Of a stretch of 64,000 nt of DNA, positions 11,601 through 23,332 are shown piece by piece; the first letter of the stretch is position 1; every line of letters begins with the position of its first letter. The notes under the pieces were generated by a model that searched no databases, was not told where the DNA came from, and worked only from the letters and a program-made list of their open reading frames with translations. The stretch comes from Zea mays (Eukaryota > Streptophyta > Magnoliopsida > Poales > Poaceae): NCBI RefSeq assembly GCF_902167145.1, contig NC_050098.1, positions 13,660,501 to 13,724,500 of the forward strand, read 5' to 3'. The position numbers were made by a program, and so were the translations under genes.

Positions 11601-14600
11601 GTTTATGCATCCGGGGGCTCAAGTTGGATACTCGACAGCGGGTGCACAAACCATATGACAGGGGAGAAGAAGATGTTCTCCTCCTACGAGAAAAATCAAG
11701 ATCCCCAACGAGCTATCACATTCGGGGATGGAAATCAAGGCTTGGTCAAAGGTCTTGGTAAAATAGCTATATCTCCTGACCATTCTATTTCCAATGTTTT
11801 TCTTGTAGATTCATTAGATTACAATTTGCTTTTTGTATCTCAATTATGCAAAATGGGCTACAACTGTCTCTTTACTGATGTAAGTGTCACTGTCTTTAGA
11901 AGAAGTGATGATTCAATAGCATTTAAGGGTGTGCTAGAGGGTCAGCTATACTTGGTAGATTTTGATAGAGCTGAACTCGACACATGCTTAATTGCTAAGA
12001 CTAACATGGGCTGGCTCTGGCATCGCCTACTAGCACATGTTGGGATGAAGAATCTTCATAAGCTTCTAAAAGGAGAGCACATTTTAGGATTAACAAATGT
12101 TCATTTTGAGAAAGACAGGATTTGTAGTGCATGCCAAGCAGGAAAGCAAGTTGGTGCCCATCATCCACACAAGAACATCATGACGACCGACAGGCCGCTT
12201 GAGCTACTCCACATGGATCTATTCGGCCCGATTGCTTACATAAGCATCGGCGGGAGTAAGTATTGTCTTGTAATAGTGGATGATTATTCTCGCTTCACTT
12301 GGGTATTCTTTTTGCAGGAAAAATCTCAAACCCAAGAGACCTTAAAAGTATTCTTGAGACGGGCTCAAAATGAGTTTGGCTTAAGGATCAAGAAAATTAG
12401 AAGCGACAACGGGACGGAGTTCAAGAACTCATAAATTGAAGGCTTTCTTGAGGAGGAGGGCATCAAGCATGAGTTCTCTTCTCCCTACACCCCTCAACAA
12501 AATGGTGTAGTGGAGAGGAAGAATCGAACTCTATTGGACATGGTTAGAACCATGCTTGATGAGTACAAGACTTCGGATCGGTTTTGGGCCGAGGCGGTCA
12601 ACACCGCCTGCTACGCCATCAACCGATTGTATCTACACCGAATCCTCAAGAAGACATCTTACGAACTCCTAACCGGTAAAAAGCCCAATATTTCATATTT
12701 TAGAGTCTTTGGTAGCAAATACTTTATTCTTGTTAAAAGAGGTAGAAAATCTAAATTTGCTCCTAAGACTGTAGAAGGCTTTTTACTAGGATATGATTCA
12801 AACACAAGGGCATATAGAGTCTTTAACAAGTCCACTGGACAAGTTGAAGTTTCTTGTGACGTTGTGTTTGATGAGACTAACGGCTCTCAAGTAGAGCAAG
12901 TTGATCTTGATGAGATAGGTAATGAATAGGCTCCATGCATCGCGCTAAGGAACATGTCCATTGGGGATGTGTGTCCTAAGGAATCCGAAGAGCCTCCAAA
13001 TGCACAAGATCAATCGTCCTCCTCCACGCAAGCATCTCCACCGACTCAAAATGAGGATGAAGCTCAAGTTGATGAAGTAGAAGATCAAGCAAATGAGCCA
13101 CCTCAAGATTACGGCAATGATCAAGGGGGAGATGCGAATGATCAAGACAAGTAGGATGAAGAACCAAGGCCGCCACACCCAAGAGTCCACCAAGCAATCC
13201 AACGAGATCACCCCGTCGACACCATCCTCGGCGACATTCATAAGGGGGTAACTACTAGATCTCGTGTTGCACATTTTTGTGAGCATTACTCTTTTGTTTC
13301 CTCTATTGAGCCACACAGGGTAGAGGAAGCACTCCAAGATTCGGATTGGGTGGTGGCGATGCAAGAGGAGCTCAACAACTTCACTAGGAATGAGGTATGG
13401 CATTTAGTTCCACGTCCTAACCAAAATGTTGTTGGAACCAAATGGGTCTTCCGCAACAAGCAAGATGAGCATGGTGTGGTGACAAGGAACAAAGCTCGAC
13501 TTGTGGCCAAGGGATACTCCCAAGTCGAAGGTTTGGATTTCGGTGAAATCTATGCACCCGTAGCTAGGCTTGAGTCAATTCGCATATTATTAGCCTATGC
13601 TACTTACCATGGCTTTAAGCTTTATCAAATGGACGTGAAAAGTGCCTTCCTCAATGGACCAATCAAGGAAGAGGTCTATGTTGAGCAACCTCCCGGCTTT
13701 GAAGATAGTGAGTACCCTAACCATGTTTACCAACTCTCTAAGGCGCTTTATGGGCTCAAGCAAGCCCCAAGAGCATGGTATGAATGCCTTAGGGATTTTC
13801 TCATCACTAATGAATTCAAAGTCGGAAAGGCCGATCCTACTCTATTCACTAAAACTATTGAAAAAGACTTGTTTGTATGCCAAATTTATGTTGATGATAT
13901 CATATTTGGGTCTACTAACGAGTCTACATGTGAAGAATTTAGTAGGATCATGACACAAAAGTTCGAGATGTCTATGATGGGGGAGTTGAAATATTTCTTA
14001 GGATTTCAAGTGAAGCAACTCCAAGAGGGCACCTTCATTAGCCAAACAAAGTATACTCAAGACATTCTCAACAAGTTTGGGATGAAGGATGCCAAGCCCA
14101 TCAAGACACCCATGGGAACTAATGGGCATCTCGACCTCGACACGGGAGGTAAGTCCGTGGATCAAAAGGTATACCGGTCGATGATAGGCTCTTTACTCTA
14201 TTTATGTGCATCTCGACCGGATATTATGCTTTCCGTATGCATGTGTGCAAGATTCCAAGCCGACCCTAAGGAAGCTCACCTTACGGCCGTAAAACGAATC
14301 TTGAGATATTTGGCTTACACTCCTAAGTTTGGGCTTTGGTATCCTAGGGGATCCACATTTGATTTGATTGGTTATTCGGATGCTGATTGGGCAGGGTGCA
14401 AAATCAATAGGAAGAGCACATCAGGGACTTGCCAGTTCTTGGGAAGATCCTTGGTGTCTTGGGCTTCAAAGAAGCAAAATTCGGTCGCTCTTTCCACCGC
14501 CGAAGCTGAGTACATTGCCGCAGGTCATTGTTGCGCGCAATTGCTTTGGATGAGGCAAACCCTGCGGGACTACGGTTACAAATTAACCAAAATCCCTTTG

Positions 14601-14843
14601 CTATGTGATAATGAGAGTGCAATCAAGATGGCGGATAATCCCGTCGAGCATAGCCGCACTAAACACATAGCCATTCGGTATCATTTTCTTAGGGATCACC
14701 AACAAAAGGGAGATATCGAGATTTCTTACATTAACACTAAAAATCAATTAGCCGATATCTTTACCAAGCCTCTTGATGAACAAACTTTTAACAAACTTAG
14801 GCATGAGCTAAATATTCTTGATTCTAGGAACTTCTTTTGTTAA
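11601..14843 (+). pseudogene. Sirevirus-1 pol with three nonsense codons
   Basis: The pol frame begins after an in-frame TAG (11598-11600) and carries protease ([12 protein letters not shown]), GAG-pre-integrase and integrase (HLLAH...[28 protein letters not shown]), RT ([30 protein letters not shown]) and RNase H ([37 protein letters not shown]), ending at TAA 14841-14843. Breaks in frame: TAA at 12432-12434 (integrase), TAG at 12927-12929 and TAG at 13152-13154 (linker between integrase and RT). The near-identical copy at 52543-55770 lacks these three. RT and RNase H are uninterrupted. Confidence 0.92.
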
Positions 14844-15677
14844 ATTGCACACATAGCTCTTTTATATACCTTTGATCATGTCTCTTTCATATGCTATGAC
14901 TAATGTGTTTTCAAGTCTATTTCAAACCAAGTCATAGGTATATTGAAAGGGAATTGGAGTCTTCGGCGAAGACAAAGGCTTCCACTCCGCAACTCATTCT
15001 TCGCCATCACTCCGAGCAACTCTCCATATTTGGGGGAGAAAGCATGAGCACCAAGCAAAAGGACTTCGTCTTTGGTATAATCTTAACACATTTATTTATG
15101 ACCAAAGGGGAAGAAAGTACTTCGAGGGCTCTAATGATTCCGTTTTTGGCGATTTATGCCAAAGGGGGAGAAAGTATGAGCCCAAAGCAAAAGGACCGCA
15201 CCACCACCAATTTCAAAAATTTTAGTTTTTAAAAGAGTATTTTCAATTGGTATCTTATTATGTTCAAAAGGGGGAGAAAGTAGTATTTCAAAAATGATGT
15301 ATCAAAACCCTCTTGAACACTAAGAGGAGGATCTCATTTAGGGGGAGTTTTGTTTAGTCAAAGGAAAAGCATTTGAAACAGGGGGAGAAAATTTCAAATC
15401 CTGAAAATGCTTCATAAAATCGTATTCATTTACCTCTGACTTTTTGCAAAAGAACTTTGAAAAGGATTTACAAAAAAGTTTGCAAAAACAAAACATGTGG
15501 TGAAAGCGTGGTCCAAAATATTAAGAATGAAAGAAACGATCCATGCATATCTTGTAAGTATTGATATTGGCTCAATTCCAAGCAACCTTTACACTTACAT
15601 TACACAAACTAGTTCAAATATGCACTTCTATATTTGCTTTGGTTTGTGTTGGCATCAATCACCAAAAAGGGGGAGAT
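14844..15677 (+). other. Sirevirus-1 3' region with repeated polypurine motifs
   Basis: Non-coding region between pol and 3' LTR. GGGGGAGAAAG-type motifs recur (near 15032, 15166, 15271, 15341, 15380), and the last, AAAAGGGGGAGATT, abuts the LTR at 15665-15677 as the polypurine tract. No env-like gene is supported. Confidence 0.8.
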
Positions 15678-16988
15678 TGAAAGGGAATTAGGCTTACACC
15701 TAGTTCATAAATAATTTTGGTGGTTGAATTGTCCAACACAAATAATTGGACTAACTAGTTTGCTCCAGTGTATAAGTTATACAGGTGTCAAAGGTTCACA
15801 ACAAGCCAATTAAAAAGACCAAAGTTGGGTTCAAAATAGAGTGCTAAAGGCATCCTGAATGGCTCCCTGGTCTGGCGCACCGGACTGTCCGGTGGCGCAC
15901 CGGACAGTGTCCGGTGCACCAGGGGACTTCGCGCAGAACTTCTCAGCCTCGGGATTTTCCTGGAGCCGGAGCGCTATAATTCACCGGACTGTCCGGTGTA
16001 CACCGGACAGTGTCCGGTGCTCCAAGAGGACACGGCTTCGGAACTTGGCAGCCTCGGGAATTTGCAGCGGTTGCTTCGCTATAATTCACCGGACATGTCC
16101 GGTGTACACCGGACTGTCCGGTGCAACTACGGGGCAACGACTACTTCGCGCCAACGGTCGCCTGCAACAGCAATTAATGCGCGCCAGAGCGCGCAGGCGT
16201 CAGACACGCCCATGCTGGCGCACCAGACACTCTACAGTACATGTCCGGTGCGCCACCGGACATCCAGGCGGGCCCAGAAGTCAGAACTCCAACGGTCGAA
16301 ACGCAACGGCTTTGGTGACGTGGCTGGCGCAACGGACATGTCCGGTGTGCACCGGACTGTCCGGTGCACCATACGACAGACAGCCTCCACCAACGGTCAT
16401 GTTTGGTGGTTGGGGCTATAAATACCCCAACCACTTCACCATTCATTGCATCCAAGTTCTTCAGCTTCCAACCACTATACAAGAGCTAGCATTCATTGCA
16501 AAGCACACCAAAAGAGATCAAATCCTCTCCCAACTCCACACAAAGCCTTAGTGACTAGAGAGAGTGATTTGTAGTGTTCATTTGAGCTCTTGCGCTTGGA
16601 TCACTTCTTTTCTTTTGGCATTCTTTCTTGTGATCAAACACTCACTTGTAATTGAGGCAAGAGACACCAATTGTGTGGTGGTCCTTGCGGGAAGTTTGAT
16701 TCCCAAGTGATTTGAGAAGAGAAGCTCACTCGGTCCAAGGGACCGTTTGAGAGAGGGAAAGGGTTGAAAGAGACCCGATCTTTGTGACCACCTTAACGGG
16801 GAGTAGGTTTGCGAAAACCGAACCTCGGTAAAACAAATCCTTGTGTCACACTCCTTATTTGCTCAAGATTTGTTTTGCACCCTCTCTCGCGGACTCATTT
16901 TTATTTCTAACGCTAACCCGACTTGTAGTTGTGTTTATATTTGTAAATTTCAGTTTCGCCCTATTCACCCCCCTCTAGGCGACTATCA
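15678..16988 (+). repeat. Sirevirus-1 3' LTR
   Basis: 1311 bp, matching 7564-8875. TATA box at 16417-16424. Palindromes are better preserved here than in the 5' copy. Confidence 0.95.
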
Positions 16989-17954
16989 GTTATATTGTGC
17001 TTATATGTTGATGATATATTGATATTTGGCACAAACATTGATGTGATCAATGAAGTCAAGTCTTTTCTATCAAAGAGTTTTGATATGAAAGATCTGGGAG
17101 AAGCTGATGTGATTCTAAACATCAAGCTGATTAAGGCAGATGGTGGGATTACTCTCTCGCAATCTCACTATGTTGAAAAGGTTTTGAAGCGATTTGGCTT
17201 CTCTGAGTGCAAACCTTCTCCAACACCTTATGATCCCAGTGTGACACTGCGAAAGAACAAGAGAATTGGTTTAGACCAATTGAGATACTCTCAGATTGTC
17301 GGTTCACTCATGTATCTTGCTGGTGCAACAAGGCCCGATATCTCGTTTGCTGTGAGCAAATTGAGTAGGTTCATGTCAAACCCCGGGACTGATCATTGGC
17401 ATGCACTTGAGCGGGTTATGCGCTACCTGCAAGGTACAATGAGTTATGAAATTCACTATTCTGGTCAGCATGCAGTACTTGAAGGACATAGTGATTCGAA
17501 CAGGATATCTGATGCAGACGAGCTTTATGCCACCAGTGGTTATGTCTTTACTATTGGTGGAGGTGCGGTATCATGGAGGTCATGCAAGCACACCATTTTG
17601 ACGAGGTCAACCATGGAAGCCGAGCTAGCTGCACTTGACACAGCAACCATTGAGGCAGAATGGTTGCGTGAACTCTTGATGGACTTGCCGGTGGTTGAGA
17701 AACCAATACCAGCTATCCTTATGAACTGTGACAATCAGACAGTGATTGCTAAAGTGACGAGTTCTAAGGATAATGGAAAGTCATCAAGACATGTCAAAAG
17801 ACGATTGAAGTCTGTCAGAAAGTTGAGAAACTCTGGAGTTATAAGTGTGACTTATATTTCAACAGATAAAAATATGGCAGATCCTTTTACCAAGGGACTA
17901 CCACGTAATGTGATAGAAATCGCATCGAGAGAGATGGGTATGAGACCCGAATAA
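16989..17954 (+). pseudogene. Copia-A pol, 3' part (RT YVDD and RNase H)
   Basis: Continues the Copia-A frame directly after the Sirevirus insertion and its GTTAT duplication. It starts with the RT catalytic motif LYVDD and FDMKDLGEA, then SQIVGSLMYLAGATRPDI and the RNase H domain (GHSDSN, SWRSCKHTILTRSTMEAELAAL, DNQTVIAK, HVKRR, MADPFTKGL), ending at TAA 17952-17954. No further breaks are visible in this part. Confidence 0.92.
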
Positions 17955-18515
17955 AGTTGCCATGGTGGAAACCCAGTCTATATGATCGGAGATCCCGTGA
18001 ATTAGGTCCTGGGAAGAACAAGCCATTGGTGAACTGAGGAGAGTAACCTTTGACCCTCTCTAAGTAAAGATGCAATACTCTCAAATGTTGTAAGGCAGGT
18101 TGGCTTTGTTCCTTAATGTGTTCTGTTGGCTTGTATTAGCGAAGATGTTGTCCTGCAGAACATTCTTGAAAGAACACACCTATATGAGTTAGACTGTCTA
18201 ACGTCGCAGTCTATGAGATTTGGGTGATCTCTAGTAAACTCATGAAGAGACCTTGGAGTACGACGTATATGCTCCACCCGAGAAGGGGACTACTGGTGGC
18301 CAAGTACTGGTCATGACTTCATGTGAAACCCATTCACGCAAAAACTTGCAATTCAAGGCATAGTCCATTAGTCCATTGTCCAAGTTGTGAGTTGGTGTAG
18401 CTTGGAGTTTTAGGCGGAAGTTCAACTTAACAGTCTCTGCTGAAAATCTAGTATATTAAACAGTAGTGAACAGTGGCGAAAACTGCAGATGGGCATTTGG
18501 GATCTGGTGGGGGAT
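17955..18515 (+). other. Copia-A 3' untranslated region and polypurine tract
   Basis: Non-coding stretch between pol and the 3' LTR. A purine-rich GGTGGGGGA tract (about 18506-18515) abuts the LTR and is the probable plus-strand primer site. Nothing else recognised. Confidence 0.7.
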
Positions 18516-19333
18516 TGTTGGGATTTATGGGCTTGGCCCAATTAAGAAATTCAAATAAATCCCAGGAAAATCTCAAAAGCCCATACAAGTGGATGGCTAG
18601 AGGATAGGTGGAACCAATAGCACCATATTGCTAGCTCTAGTGGAGTAGAGCTAGCTTAAATATGGAAGCCACACTCACTCACCAAGTCATGGATGAGAGG
18701 AGAGAGTGTGGAGAGCCACACGCGCACGCTCGCCTCGCCTAGGCGGGGCGGGGCGGGGCGGGGCGAAGGGCGCGGGCGCACAACATGCGCGTGAATGGTC
18801 CGCCGAAATCCGATCCCTCGCCTTGCGGGGGCGCGGCTACCTTTTGCCGTTCGATTTTTTGGTTTCTTGGCTGTTACGTCTATCCTAACCGATCGCTATA
18901 AAATCTCAACTGATTGCGAGATTTTCGTGGGCGGATAAGACCAGGGGTCGCAGACTCGGCCCTATAAAAGGAGCCCGGCAGCCAGCCTCCAAATCATCCC
19001 AGTTTCGCTTTCGCCTCTCTTCATAGTTGAGCCGCCTTTTAGTTCCCTTCGTCCCGACCGCAGACGTGCATCTGCGCTCAGGAGAGCAGGTCTCCGGAAC
19101 CCTTCGTCTTCTAGATCCTGCACCGGGAGAGGGTGAATAAGGTTTTTGGGAAGCGTCTTCACGCGACTGCTCGTGATCTTCTGACCTCGTCGACTCTGTT
19201 GATTCCGGCGCGTGCCATCTATCAGTAAGTCTAATCAGTGCGCATCATCTGATTTGGCTTTTTATTTAGTTCTTCTGATTTGGTCATGATTTATATTCGG
19301 AATTTAATTTGAAATTTGTCTAATTATTCAACA
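18516..19333 (+). repeat. Copia-A 3' LTR
   Basis: 818 bp, matching 3761-4597; TATA box at 18963-18970. The GC-rich tract near 18733-18775 is shorter and rearranged compared with the 5' copy. Ends ATTCAACA, followed by the CCATC duplication. Confidence 0.95.
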
Positions 19334-20693
19334 CCATCTAGTTTTGTCGCGCATCTTAACTAAGTTTAAGGCACGTCACTGCCCATTTTCATTCGTGGCC
19401 AAACGTACTTTGGGATCTTTGGTTTTCATGTCATGTCATACCGGTCCAAAATGACCAGACCCAAACTTTGAGGTATATAGACGTACGTAGCCAGCACCCA
19501 GTGGCTACGGTATGCACGTCACCCATTGAATCCGGCTCCGACCGTAGCTAGCTGCTCTGCTCCCTCCTTGTCTAGGCAACTATATATAACCGCCGGCTCG
19601 GCCATCCTGTCGGATCCTCCTCCCGAGACGATAGCTTGCGAGGTTGGTTCGGCGCCATTTTCATGCATGGCATGCGCCTGTCGGCCGGCGGTGACCGCCC
19701 GGCAACGGCGAGTCCGCGAGTGGCAGCAGCCGGCAGCAGGATGGATGGAATGGAAACACGGCACCGCCACCACGGGACGATCGCGGCACCCATATGCTCA
19801 GGGAGACGATGGACCTTTCCAACGACGACCGCTGCACGCGGCGGAAGATGAGAGGAAGGATGCATTGTCGTCAGACGAACGCCGCCGCCGCCGAATGGCC
19901 GGAACGGATTCGCAGGACGCCAGCAAACACGTCCTCCAAGCTAGTCCACGCCAGCATTTGGATAGAGGCACACGTCAGCACGTGCCACAGCTAGCTCTTG
20001 GATTGGCGGCTAGCTAGCTAGATCCTAGATGGACCTGATTTTAACGTCATTACGCGCGCGCGGCAGCCAGAGCCAGCCATCTCGATGCCCGCCCGTCGAC
20101 CGCATCGAAGCAGAGAGGAAAGAAATAAAAAAAGGTCGTCTTGCGAGGAGACGACGACGACTCGCTCGCGGTCGCGGCAATCAAGAAGGCCGGGCGTGCG
20201 CACACACCGATGCTGCTGAACGGTGAGACTCGAAAGGATCACGGCCGGGGTCAGACTGTCAAAACAGAAGAGAACACAAGGAAAAAAATGAGCAAGTACT
20301 ATCAGATTCCTACAGCAGCACTTCTGATTTCTGAAGCAACGATCACTGCGTACAGTACGTACAGCTAGCCCAACCTCGGCGTGCGTATAGACCAGTGACC
20401 ACTGAAGAAGAAGTCACTGTCACGCTGACCACTGACCATCCACGACAGATTTAACCCAACGGCCCCGAGAGCTGCGCTGCTCAGACCAGACCGCACCTGT
20501 GTCATGCATTGCATGGTAGTACTAGCTAGCCCACTAGCACCGTACGTGAAATTTCACCGTACTGGTCCTGGCGACTGGGGCGTCCTCCACTCGTCCGGTC
20601 CGGTCCGTCCAGCTGCGCCGGCCCCTGCCCAGTGACAGGCATTCAAAGGCGCAGGCCCGTCTGGACGGTGACGCGTCCACCTAGCTACTCATT
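19334..20693. other. Intergenic, no recognised gene
   Basis: Mostly GC-rich unique-looking DNA. An open frame at 19526-20017 exists but resembles no protein I know and overlaps equally long frames in other phases. A TATA-like ACTATATATAAC lies near 19580. Nothing further can be supported. Confidence 0.4.
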
Positions 20694-20701
20694 TCTGCTG
20701 G

Positions 20702-21249
20702 TAGGGGTGGGCATTTTAAAACCGAAAACCGAACCCGAACCCGAACCAAACCCGAATAGACCGAATTATTGGTCTATTCGGGTTTTCGGGTTCGGGTTCG
20801 GTTCCTATATGTGCTATATTTCGGGTTATGGGTTCGGGTTCGGTTCCTAACCTATAAAACCCGAATAGACCTAATAACCCGAAATATAAAAAAGCTCTTA
20901 ATATGTGATGGTATTATTATATGATTTATGAACTTATTAGCTAGAAATAATGATATCATCTAAACAATAGTATATATATCTTTGTATGCTAATTTTTATA
21001 GTCACTTGTTGTAGTAATAGTACTTTCAATTAATTATTCATTGTCTATATTTTAATAAAATATACTAGTCTCTCTACAATTCGGGTCTATTCGGTGGACC
21101 GAATAGACCGAACCAAAATTGTGAGTCTATTCGGGTTCGGTTCCTAAAATATTTTTGGAAATTTCGGTTCTCATTTTTCAGAACCCGAAATTTCACAAAC
21201 CCGAATAGACCGAACCGAATTACCCTAATAGACCGAATGCCCAGCCCTA
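20702..21249. mobile_element. hAT-superfamily MITE
   Basis: 548-bp non-coding element with terminal inverted repeats TAGGGGTGGGCATT and AATGCCCAGCCCTA (14 bp, one mismatch) and a perfect 8-bp duplication TCTGCTGG at 20694-20701 and 21250-21257, diagnostic of hAT transposition. Subterminal regions are filled with CCGAACCCGAA / TTCGGGTTCGG repeats in both orientations, the expected pattern for hAT transposase binding. No transposase frame, so it must be mobilised in trans. Confidence 0.93.
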
Positions 21250-21421
21250 TCTGCTGGCACAGTCGGGGGGTTAACGCTTAACAGTGCCATGCAACGTGCC
21301 TCCCCCACCCCACTTCATTAACGACTAACTACGTCATTAGGCTCCCCATGGCCGCGAGGTTAGGTCCATAATGGTGGGGGCTTCCTACGATCGGAATCAT
21401 TAGAGTAGACCAGTAGAGTAA

Positions 21422-21735
21422 GGGCCTGTTTGGTTCAGCTTTTTTCTGACCAGCTTTTCCGAGAATCTAGCTGTGGGAAAAATCTGGCTGTGTAGAGAAT
21501 CTGAGTATCATTAGGATTATGTGTGAAAGAAGATAAAGTTGTTCATGGGACTCAGAATCTATAAAGTGACGGATTACTACTATTGCGACGACTCAACCGA
21601 TTATATGTTTATGTTGATTTTGAATGATTTTTACTCAAATGAATTTTATAGAAGCTGACTGAAAAGCTGAGTGTTTGGCAGTCAGCATCACCTTTTGGTG
21701 GCCAGAAGCTGCAAAAAGCCGAAACAAACAGGGGC
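21422..21735. mobile_element. Tourist-like (PIF/Harbinger) MITE
   Basis: 314 bp, terminal repeats GGGCCTGTTTGG and its imperfect complement CAAACAGGGGC, flanked by TAA at 21419-21421 and 21736-21738. Subterminal AGCTTTTT / AAAAAGC also pairs. No coding capacity. Confidence 0.85.
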
Positions 21736-22284
21736 TAAGTACGTCCGATCCGATCCTAGTAGGATTAGTAATGCACGCGGTACACGCACTGCACACACGC
21801 ATACAAGCTCTCGCGAGCTTGAAAACAAAGTTTAAGCTTCCGTTTTTTATGCACTATATGCCTTGTTTTTTTTCTCACTCGGCGCGCATGTGACGTCTTG
21901 ACAAAAATAGTATGAGAGCAAACCTTGAAGGGAACTCTGCCATGCCATGCAAACAGGATGTACTACTAGGAGGCGTATATGGCTCGAGCCTTGAGGTGAG
22001 ACCACCCACCCACTTATATCGCACACGCACCCTACACAAAAAAGGAAGTAAATTAAAAGCGTGGTATTTATCACTTTTTCGTATATTTTCTAATTTACCA
22101 CTCATTCATTTTAAGGTGGACGGAAAAAATGGTTATAAAGAATTATATTTTCGAACTGAGGGAGTAAAAGATAAACCGCCAAGATAAGTCCAATGGTGCA
22201 GTCTAAGAAGTGGCCTTTTGTCTTTGTTGTTCCCTATGCGATCGACCTGTGACCAAGAGGTCCAATAGGATATATGTATAGGTA

Positions 22285-22511
22285 CTCCTCCTCCCGTTTC
22301 AAATCATTATTTATTTTAGTTCTTAGTTGTTATGCCTGTATTAAAATAGTATATAACACATACATCAAATAGTATAGGACTCTATTAATTATCTATACCA
22401 TGGAAAGAGAATGTAACCCTCAATAGATGTTCGGTAGAATAATAGCTTTGTCCCCAAAGGTTTGTGCTAAGAAATCATAATTCACCTTGTAAATTTATTT
22501 GAAAAAGGGAG
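22285..22511. mobile_element. Stowaway-like MITE (degenerate)
   Basis: Ends CTCCTCCTCCCGTTTCAAAT and ATTTGAAAAAGGGAG resemble the Stowaway CTCCCTCCGT... terminus, with TA dinucleotides on both sides (22283-22284, 22512-22513). About 227 bp, AT-rich interior, no coding capacity. Confidence 0.65.
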
Positions 22512-23190
22512 TATCTCAGTTTTCTCGGAGTGTTTAAAGCATATCTCAAGTTATATAAAAAAGATTAAAAGATTTACGACATCAAATAGATACACTATAC
22601 AAATAAAACAATGAAAAAAGCTAACAACATTTATTCGATATCATAAATATTACTATTTTATTATATAATCTTATTAAAGTAACCTTACTATTTAAAGCAT
22701 CTCTGAGAGATCGAGGCTCTAAACATGGTCCTATTTTAAATATAGGTTTTAAAACCATAAATCGTTATTCAAGCGGAGAGTATAAAGTGAAAGCTGTTTG
22801 TATGTTTTCTAGCGCTCCGTGCTCAACAACGAGAAGAAAACTCAACACAATAGATTAGCAAAACGTCTAAATCAAGCTTTTGCGGGCCAAAACACGAGGG
22901 GATTTATGGCGCGGACGGGGGCCGGTGCATGCATGGCTCGATGGGGTTTTCTCGTCGTTCTGCACGTACAGTAGTAGGGTCGTAGGCGAGTAGATGGATG
23001 CAGATGTGTCATCAATGCGCAACTGATGAGGATGGTGACTCCATGTCTCCATGAGACCATGATCATGGCCATGATGCATCGGCACAACCCCGACGCCGTG
23101 GCGTCGACGTGGCACCGAGCTCGGCGCCATAGATCTTGGCACCGAGCTCGGTTGTGTTATTAACATATTTGTTGCAGACATGAGCACAAA
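22512..23190. other. AT-rich intergenic DNA with a direct repeat
   Basis: No gene recognised. A GGCACCGAGCTCGG sequence occurs twice (about 23110 and 23138), separated by GCGCCATAGATCTT, a pattern seen in maize dispersed repeats. Small open frames on the minus strand (22867-23196) are not convincing. Confidence 0.4.
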
Positions 23191-23332
23191 GCCCATCTAG
23201 CCCACTTGGTAGAGCATAAGGCTTCTAACCATGTGGTCATGGGTTCAGGCCCCATAGTTTGCATTTTTATTTGTTTTTTTGTTTATGTCGTTGGTGTGTC
23301 CGCTCAAATTTATTTCTCGCCTAGATTTTTTT
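23191..23332 (+). repeat. tRNA-Lys-like relic or tRNA-derived SINE
   Basis: The first 73 bases resemble plant tRNA-Lys: box A-like TAGCCCACTTGG, anticodon arm GGCTTCTAACC, box B-like GGTTCAGGCCC. The 3' acceptor strand no longer pairs with GCCCATC and box B is mutated, so it is not a functional tRNA. It runs into a T-rich tail (to about 23332) that recurs in inverted orientation at 23908-23976, which favours a SINE. Confidence 0.55.

Larger units (their letters stand above)
7564..16988 (+). mobile_element. Sirevirus-1: Opie/Ji-type Copia element
   Basis: Complete 9.4-kb element inserted in the RT of Copia-A with the duplication GTTAT at 7559-7563 and 16989-16993. LTRs begin TGAAAGGGAATTAGGC and end GGCGACTATCA. 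Sirevirus hallmarks are visible: a large Gag with a long coiled coil, pol in another frame after a stop, repeated GGGGGAGA polypurine motifs upstream of the 3' LTR, and LTRs packed with CCGGAC/GTCCGG palindromes. About twenty substitutions and one 1-bp T-run difference separate the LTRs by eye (about 1.5%), mostly C/T transitions. It has one gag frameshift and three pol stops, so it is not autonomous now. Confidence 0.95.
3761..19333 (+). mobile_element. Copia-A: Ty1/Copia LTR retrotransposon with a nested Sirevirus
   Basis: Bounded by LTRs that begin TGTTGGGATT and end ATTCAACA, with a 5-bp target duplication CCATC at 3756-3760 and 19334-19338. Order of domains is gag, protease, integrase, RT, RNase H, i.e. 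Copia. The element is about 6.1 kb once the 9.4-kb insertion (7564-16988) is removed. The LTR pair shows roughly 2% substitutions by eye plus length changes in a GC-rich tract, so it is older than its insert. It is inactive because of a nonsense codon and the insertion. No canonical tRNA-iMet primer site follows the 5' LTR at 4598, and I could not assign one. Confidence 0.95.

Noticed and set aside
14844..15232. Env-like gene downstream of Sirevirus-1 pol
   Set aside because: Only short frames of low information are present, interrupted by the purine motifs; there is no signal peptide or membrane segment.
19526..20017. 163-aa plus-strand frame as a gene
   Set aside because: Three other overlapping frames of similar length exist, there is no recognisable domain, and no splice or promoter pattern supports it.
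23191..23263. Functional tRNA gene
   Set aside because: The 3' acceptor strand does not pair with the 5' strand and box B departs from GGTTCRANTCC; it is kept only as a tRNA-derived relic.
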